Made by a program: the position numbers and the translations under genes
Notes under the pieces: generated by a model
What the model saw: only the letters and a program-made list of their open reading frames with translations
What the model was told of the DNA's origin: nothing
Database searches by the model: none
Assembly: GCA_900642245.1 (NCBI GenBank)
Contig: CAAAJI010000025.1
Coordinates: 5,279 to 28,344, forward strand
Direction of reading: 5' to 3'
Length of the DNA: 23,066 bases
Origin: Fragilaria radians
Taxonomy: Eukaryota; Bacillariophyta; Fragilariophyceae; Fragilariales; Fragilariaceae
In this document: piece after piece, positions 18,749-23,066 of the stretch
Position numbering within the stretch: position 1 is the stretch's first letter
How the letters are laid out: every line of letters begins with the position of its first letter

Positions 18749-19879
18749 ATGTTGCGAGTGTTACATCATGCTGCAAGTACACGTAGACTAAGCGTCAACC
18801 CTGTCCGGAGAAAGACTTACAGCGATGGAGACTATGTTTTGACGGCAGATGAAAGAGGTGACGTGAACGTAAAAGAGTCGCAGGATGAAACAGGGGCAGT
18901 ATTTCTAGAAGAGCAATCACCAACGTATGTCTTCTTATCTCGTATGCATTCCTATGCTGGAGACGTAGTGAATAATCTTGCATTTCAAAGAATTATGCTT
19001 ATTTTGATAATCCTCAACAGTATCCTCATGGCAGTGGGTACATTTTCCTTCGTTAAGGATGTTCCGTCTGTGCAGTTGGCATTCGATATTATGGATGAGA
19101 TTATTTTAAGCGTTTTTACAGTCGAGCTTGTATTGCATCTGATTTTTTTTGGTTCTGCCTTCTTCTCCGATGGTTGGCTCATTTTCGACGGTACAGTTGT
19201 AATTCTTTCCTGGTTATCGGATTCTCTTACTGTCTTTCGTGCTTTCCGGATCATCCGAGCCTTCCGAATCATTACAAAATTGAAGGAAATGAAAGATTTG
19301 GTAGAGGCCCTAATCCATGTGATGCCCCGCATGTTCGCTATATTCTTTCTCCTCTTATTGATATACTTTGTTTTTGCTGTTATGTTTACTGAAGTATTCC
19401 ATTCTGCCTATGAAGAAGGATACACCTCCGAGGATTATTTTTCTCGTCTTGACAAATCCATTTTCACATTACTGCGGCTCATGTTCCTTGATAATTGGTC
19501 TACGGTAATGAAAGAACTCATGGTTCGGAATTGGTGGGCCTGGATACCCATATTGGTCTTCATTGTCATTTCTACGTTTATTGTGGTCAATCTAATTATT
19601 GCAGTGATTTGCGATGCTGTGGCTGCCATACAAACGGAAGAGGTGACAAAGCATGTTGATAACGTCCACATTGCAGCATCCAACGCGATGTCACAATCTG
19701 AATTCCGACACAGAGAGGATATACTGCGAATGGAGGCTAGATTAGACCAGATAACTAAATTGCTGTTGGAAGCAAATGCGACAAAGTCTACTAATATTCA
19801 AGGGAGGTGCAGTAGTGCATCGACTGATGATAATACAGAGGAAGCTTTTCTTTGTCCACATTGTCGAAAAACGAAGTAG
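18749..19879 (+). CDS. Single-domain six-TM voltage-gated cation channel
   Basis: 376 residues, no intron seen. A 77-residue polar N-terminus is followed by S1 (80-100), S2 (111-135), S3 (141-157), S4 (163-177, with R164, R167, R170, R173 and K177), S5 (194-216), pore loop (236-255) and S6 (263-293). The S4 spacing of one basic residue per three is that of a voltage sensor. The pore signature is RLMFLDNWS (243-251), aligning with the TLESW/TLDDW filters of bacterial Nav and CatSper-type channels, so a Na+ or Ca2+ permeable homotetramer is likely. The C-terminus has a predicted coiled coil (318-343) typical of such tetramers and ends with CPHC. Diatoms are known to use single-domain EukCat-type channels for fast excitation, but I cannot assign a subclass. 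The start at 18749 is the first in-frame ATG. It converges on the exonuclease gene, with 192 bases between the stops. Confidence 0.87.
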   Translation: MLRVLHHAASTRRLSVNPVRRKTYSDGDYVLTADERGDVNVKESQDETGAVFLEEQSPTYVFLSRMHSYAGDVVNNLAFQRIMLILIILNSILMAVGTFSFVKDVPSVQLAFDIMDEIILSVFTVELVLHLIFFGSAFFSDGWLIFDGTVVILSWLSDSLTVFRAFRIIRAFRIITKLKEMKDLVEALIHVMPRMFAIFFLLLLIYFVFAVMFTEVFHSAYEEGYTSEDYFSRLDKSIFTLLRLMFLDNWSTVMKELMVRNWWAWIPILVFIVISTFIVVNLIIAVICDAVAAIQTEEVTKHVDNVHIAASNAMSQSEFRHREDILRMEARLDQITKLLLEANATKSTNIQGRCSSASTDDNTEEAFLCPHCRKTK

Positions 19880-20071
19880 TGACGTGGAAGATAGCAGACA
19901 TTTTCACGAATAACAAAGCAGATCGATCATGATGGGTGTGTTTTGTTCTTGTATACTATTTCTCATTAGTGGTGATCAACATAGTGCACACCTACTGGTC
20001 AAGACAGAAAACCTGTCTAAGAAATACTTGTAGCTATAAAAAGCGATATGAATAATGAAATCGTAGAATTT

Positions 20072-22036
20072 CTAAAACGGCAAATTTTCAAAATCTTCTG
20101 GTTTTGGTATATCGGCCTTGACACGCGGCTTCCATGAAGATGATTTGCGAGAAGGACTAGATTTCGTTTCCCGAATATTACTATTCCCATGCTGTAATCG
20201 GCTTTGAACTTTTTCCAGAAGCGACTTGAATCCCATGGTACGATAAAATGTCAACAGGCGATCCCCATCCAAAGGTTCGGCACGTAGATTGCTTATGTCT
20301 GTCGGAGATACCCTATCCGAAATTAACTTTTCCGGTGGAATACGACGCTCCAAGTCTACCAGGGTCCGAGACAAGAGTGCCAAATCTTTATGGTTAAGAA
20401 TTTTGTTCCTTCGGCTTACTTGTGGAATTGTATTCACATTTTCTAGGATACTCTCGAGTGAACCAAACTCTTGTAACAAAAGTGCAGCTGTCTTAACTCC
20501 AATGCCCGGTATTCCGGGAATATTGTCAGACGTGTCACCCGCCAGAGCCAGGATGTCACCGATTTGTTCTGGGGGGACGCCCCATTTCTCGAGTACCACA
20601 TCATGATCGATTTGTACCATGGTGACAGGATCTACCATATGGATAAATGGCTGAGCATCGGGGGCTGTAACAAGCTGCATCAAATCCTTATCCCCAGATA
20701 GTATTTGAGTGTCTATACCTTCCCCTAGTGCGTGTGTTGCCAGAGTTGCGATGACATCATCCGCTTCAAAGCCTTCCGATTCTACACCTGGAATGCCGTA
20801 GGCCACTGCAGCCTCTCGAATCAAGTCAAACTGTGGTATCAAATCAATAGGGCATGATGCGCGATTCTGTTTGTATTGAGGATAAATTTGATGACGAAAA
20901 CTTTCCCCCGCATGATCGTATACCATAACAATTCTTGGTTGCTCTCCTGATAACAATCGAGTCAGAATCAACCTATTGAGCATATTACAGAATCCTAGAA
21001 CTGCTCCAATTGGCATCCCATCTCTCCGGTGAAGAGGTGGCATTGAGTAGTATGCTCGGAAAATGTAAGCAGATGCATCAATCAAGATCAACACGTCTTG
21101 AGATGTAGAGTCTACTTTGGATATGGATGACAATTTTTTCCCTTTTGTCTCCGAAGTGGATTTACGTTCCAGGAGAGTAACTTGTTTTTTCTTTTGTCGA
21201 TACTGAACAATTAGGCGTGCCATTTCGTTTCCATCCATCGCCTCTAGCACATCTTTGCTTGTTGATTCATTGGCATGTCCAAACAAGGCCATCGAGACTT
21301 GCTGGGGACTGTTGATGTTGAACGCTTGACCATTGTTCAGTTTGTAAATTTGCTGCATGAGGATATTTAAGCTTTCTTGAAGCTGATCAATAGTATTGTT
21401 TAAAGAGCTGGACATTGACATTTTCATGAATAGATCATCGCGACCACTCACAGGCTCTAAGTCAAATCTTACTTTGGACGTCAACGTTGTTTCCGATTCC
21501 TTTGAATGAAACTGTATTGCTTCACTAAAAGTAGAATCATCTTGAGAATCAGAGCTGACACCTGGAAAAGCTGGTAAAGTAAAAACTGTATTGAGATCTG
21601 TTTCCCTGTTGAGTGGAAAATTTCCCGTATCTGATTTCGTTATAAAATCCCAAGTCGACGTTGATGGCGCATCATCCAGATTTAATTTTGATTCAATATT
21701 GCTCTCCAATTGAAACATTTCATCTTGTGAAGGATCGTAGTCATAACCACCAAAATCATCTTGAGTGGATTCCGTTCGAAGAGGTAACGATCTGGAGGGA
21801 GAGAGAGGGCTGTCCCTAGTATCCTCTCCGTTGAATGACATGGATCGAATAGATGAAACAACATTTGGACAACGTGCAAAGACGAGACGGTGGGGGAGTA
21901 TAGTTACCATATAACTTTTCGCATGGTGAAAGAGTCTTATCTTCAGTATCATCATCATCCAAGTTATTACGAAATATCGTCTCGTCGGAAGGCGTCTCAA
22001 CATCACCTTAATAGAAAATTTGAAATCATACAACAA
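20072..22036 (-). CDS. Stand-alone 5'-3' exonuclease, Pol I N-terminal (FEN) type, probably organellar
   Basis: The longest frame gives 654 residues. Residues 312-612 form a complete 5'-nuclease domain of the kind found at the N-terminus of bacterial DNA polymerase I, which removes RNA primers and 5' flaps. Seen: Asp320 in LILIDASAYIFRAYY, Asp374 in VYDHAGESFR, GFEADD (422-427), SGDKDLMQLV (447-456), and the helix-hairpin-helix GDTSDNIPGIPGIGVKTA (500-517). No polymerase domain follows. Residues 224-286 resemble a Pol I thumb/palm segment (FNINSPQQVSMALFG, ESTSKDVLEAM, YRQKKK). Residues 71-200 are acidic and low-complexity. The first 67 residues lack acidic residues after Asp4 and are Arg-rich, like a mitochondrial or plastid presequence. 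The 5' end is uncertain: a spliced alternative exists (exon ending 21908, intron 21907-21826). The likely role is organelle DNA replication or repair. Convergent with the channel gene. Confidence 0.87.
   Translation of the reverse strand: MLYDFKFSIKVMLRRLPTRRYFVITWMMMILKIRLFHHAKSYMVTILPHRLVFARCPNVVSSIRSMSFNGEDTRDSPLSPSRSLPLRTESTQDDFGGYDYDPSQDEMFQLESNIESKLNLDDAPSTSTWDFITKSDTGNFPLNRETDLNTVFTLPAFPGVSSDSQDDSTFSEAIQFHSKESETTLTSKVRFDLEPVSGRDDLFMKMSMSSSLNNTIDQLQESLNILMQQIYKLNNGQAFNINSPQQVSMALFGHANESTSKDVLEAMDGNEMARLIVQYRQKKKQVTLLERKSTSETKGKKLSSISKVDSTSQDVLILIDASAYIFRAYYSMPPLHRRDGMPIGAVLGFCNMLNRLILTRLLSGEQPRIVMVYDHAGESFRHQIYPQYKQNRASCPIDLIPQFDLIREAAVAYGIPGVESEGFEADDVIATLATHALGEGIDTQILSGDKDLMQLVTAPDAQPFIHMVDPVTMVQIDHDVVLEKWGVPPEQIGDILALAGDTSDNIPGIPGIGVKTAALLLQEFGSLESILENVNTIPQVSRRNKILNHKDLALLSRTLVDLERRIPPEKLISDRVSPTDISNLRAEPLDGDRLLTFYRTMGFKSLLEKVQSRLQHGNSNIRETKSSPSRKSSSWKPRVKADIPKPEDFENLPF
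21826..21907 (-). other. Candidate 82-nt intron in the exonuclease 5' region
   Basis: On the minus strand the donor GTAACT follows TATATG, and the acceptor GGAG precedes AGGATACT. Removing it joins the upstream frame ETIFRNNLDDDDTEDKTLSPC to EDTRDSPLSPSRS in frame. The branch point is weak and the unspliced frame is also open, so this is only a candidate. Confidence 0.3.
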
Positions 22037-22053
22037 AATCGGAAAGGTTAGTA
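22007..22053 (-). promoter_or_regulatory. Candidate branch point and 3' splice site upstream of the exonuclease
   Basis: On the minus strand a perfect TACTAAC (22053-22047) is followed by a T-rich tract and TTAAG ending at 22007. This looks like the 3' half of an intron whose 5' exon would lie above 22053. The donor was not determined; GTTGCAT and GTACCA are possible. Confidence 0.35.
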
Positions 22054-22389
22054 TTTTAACGACGAGTATGCAACCCGTAGCCTTTGGTACATTTTTATCG
22101 TATGTGAGGTCTACATAGTAAATATCGTATATTACTAATTTTATGATGCACTAGATTGCTACAGTAGTTTTGTAAGTCTGTATCTTTATGCACATGGCCA
22201 TATGAGAGATAAAGCTTGGTAATCCGAATTGGACGCACTCTTTGTCATAAATATTGCAAAAAGATCGAAAACTGGATGAAAAGGCAATGGCCTATGAGCC
22301 TGGGGTAACGTTTAATGCAAATTGTGTAAAGGAGCATTTCACAATCATCATAATCAAAGTTAAGCTAGCTCCAACACACCCGCACCCGC
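22054..22389. other. Intergenic region between exonuclease and second pogo-like relic
   Basis: AT-rich and without a recognisable gene. It should contain the promoter and possibly a 5' exon of the exonuclease gene on the minus strand. Terminal repeats of the transposon relic beginning near 22390 were not found. Confidence 0.35.
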
Positions 22390-23062
22390 ATGAAAAAAAG
22401 CAGTGAATATCAATGGAAGCTGAAGAAGGATATTCTAGCTTTAGCTGAAGAAGGATATTCTCACAAAGTTAGAGCGTTGAATTTTGGTATGTGTCAAAGT
22501 GTAATCACGAGAATTATGAAGAATAAACTCATGATAGAATGCAAACTGACGGAGTTAAGGAACAGATCAATCAAGCCCGCAGAAAAAAGAATAGTCATTA
22601 CTGCTGACTACCCGCTAAAATCTGTAGATTGCGCAATGTATTCTTGGTTTGTTCTAGTGAGAAATAATGCAACCCAGCTAACTGGGACAGGCTATATGAT
22701 TCTACATAAAGCAAGCAGTTGGAGAAGGAAGATCTTTTGAAATTACAAGCGAATTACATAATTGGATGTGTTATATCAAAGCACATTTAAGATACTTTGA
22801 ACTTCAAGATATCAAAAATGCCGATATAACTGCACTGTTCTACAAGACTGTGTCTTCACGAAAGTATAAAACTGCAACTGAAGACAATACAAATATAAAG
22901 AGATCCAAAGAGCGTGTGACGGTTATGATATGTGTTCAAGCAGATGGTTGTATATTCAAACCACAAATACTCCATACGGCAAAAAATATCAATGAGCAAC
23001 TAAATGTGTTTTATGATACTTCACAAAGGGATGGCAACATGTTGGAACTTTTCAGAGATTGA
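22390..23062 (+). pseudogene. Tigger/pogo-like transposase relic, second family, cut by window end
   Basis: The first frame (22390-22740) has an N-terminal Psq-type helix-turn-helix (LALAEEGYSHKVRALNFGMCQ, two pieces, then SVITRIMKNK) and a CENP-B-like segment with YSWFVLVRNN and TGTGYMILHKA. A frame break follows at about 22740-22766. The second frame (22766-23062) has the start of the DDE_1 domain: DIKNADITALFYKTV, matching NxDETGLF with the first catalytic Asp kept but DE changed to DI, then KRSKERVTVMICVQADGC, matching GxKxxKERxTxxxxxNADG. It differs clearly from the pogo-like relic at 14654-16115 and is on the opposite strand. An 18-nt direct repeat (22419-22436 and 22444-22461) lies in the helix-turn-helix. 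It is interrupted by stops and continues beyond the window. Confidence 0.83.
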
Positions 23063-23066
23063 CGTA

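Noticed and set aside
1..23066. CRISPR array, bacterial operon or ribosome binding sites
   Set aside because: No regularly spaced repeats are present, and introns, branch points and eukaryotic transposon families show the DNA is nuclear eukaryotic.

Overview
The window looks like a gene-sparse, AT-rich piece of a eukaryotic nuclear genome. Short spliceosomal introns (70-77 nt, GT..AG, with CTAAC/CTAAT branch-like sequences) interrupt several genes, and broken transposable elements fill the space between genes. A stramenopile alga, most likely a diatom, is my best guess. It rests on the retropepsin motif DNQST in a Copia fragment, a single-domain voltage-gated cation channel, and secretory sulfotransferase-like proteins of a kind I associate with diatoms. 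This assignment is inference.

Layout. 1-726 (-): GC-rich Copia gag/protease fragment cut by the window edge. 727-2474: no recognisable gene. 2475-4220 (-): decayed hAT transposase. 4469-5523 (+): two-exon inositol-monophosphatase-family gene with an N-terminal hydrophobic segment. 6320-6690 (-): Copia integrase relic. 6862-8150 (-): two-exon secreted sulfotransferase-like gene (A). 8512-10459 (+): two-exon type II membrane sulfotransferase (C), divergent from A. 10460-12949: nothing firm. 12950-14206 (+): Mutator-like (MULE) transposase relic. 14344-14467: two strong palindromes. 14654-16115 (-): pogo-like transposase relic. 16259-18151 (+): intronless paralogue of A (B). 18749-19879 (+): six-TM single-domain cation channel. 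20072-22036 (-): stand-alone 5'-3' exonuclease of the Pol I N-terminal type, convergent with the channel. 22390-23062 (+): a second, different pogo/Tigger-like relic running to the window end.

How the genes may work together. Three putative secretory-pathway sulfotransferase-like proteins lie within 10 kb and may form a local family for sulfating extracellular glycans or proteins. The nearby IMPase-family phosphatase, possibly membrane-anchored, recalls Golgi PAP phosphatases that clear the sulfotransferase by-product, but its motifs look closer to inositol monophosphatase, so this link is only a hypothesis. The channel and the organelle-type exonuclease appear unrelated to sulfation.

The most unusual items are a Pol I thumb/palm-like segment placed before the exonuclease domain, paralogue B losing the usual PAPS-binding serine, and the channel's FLDNW pore signature.
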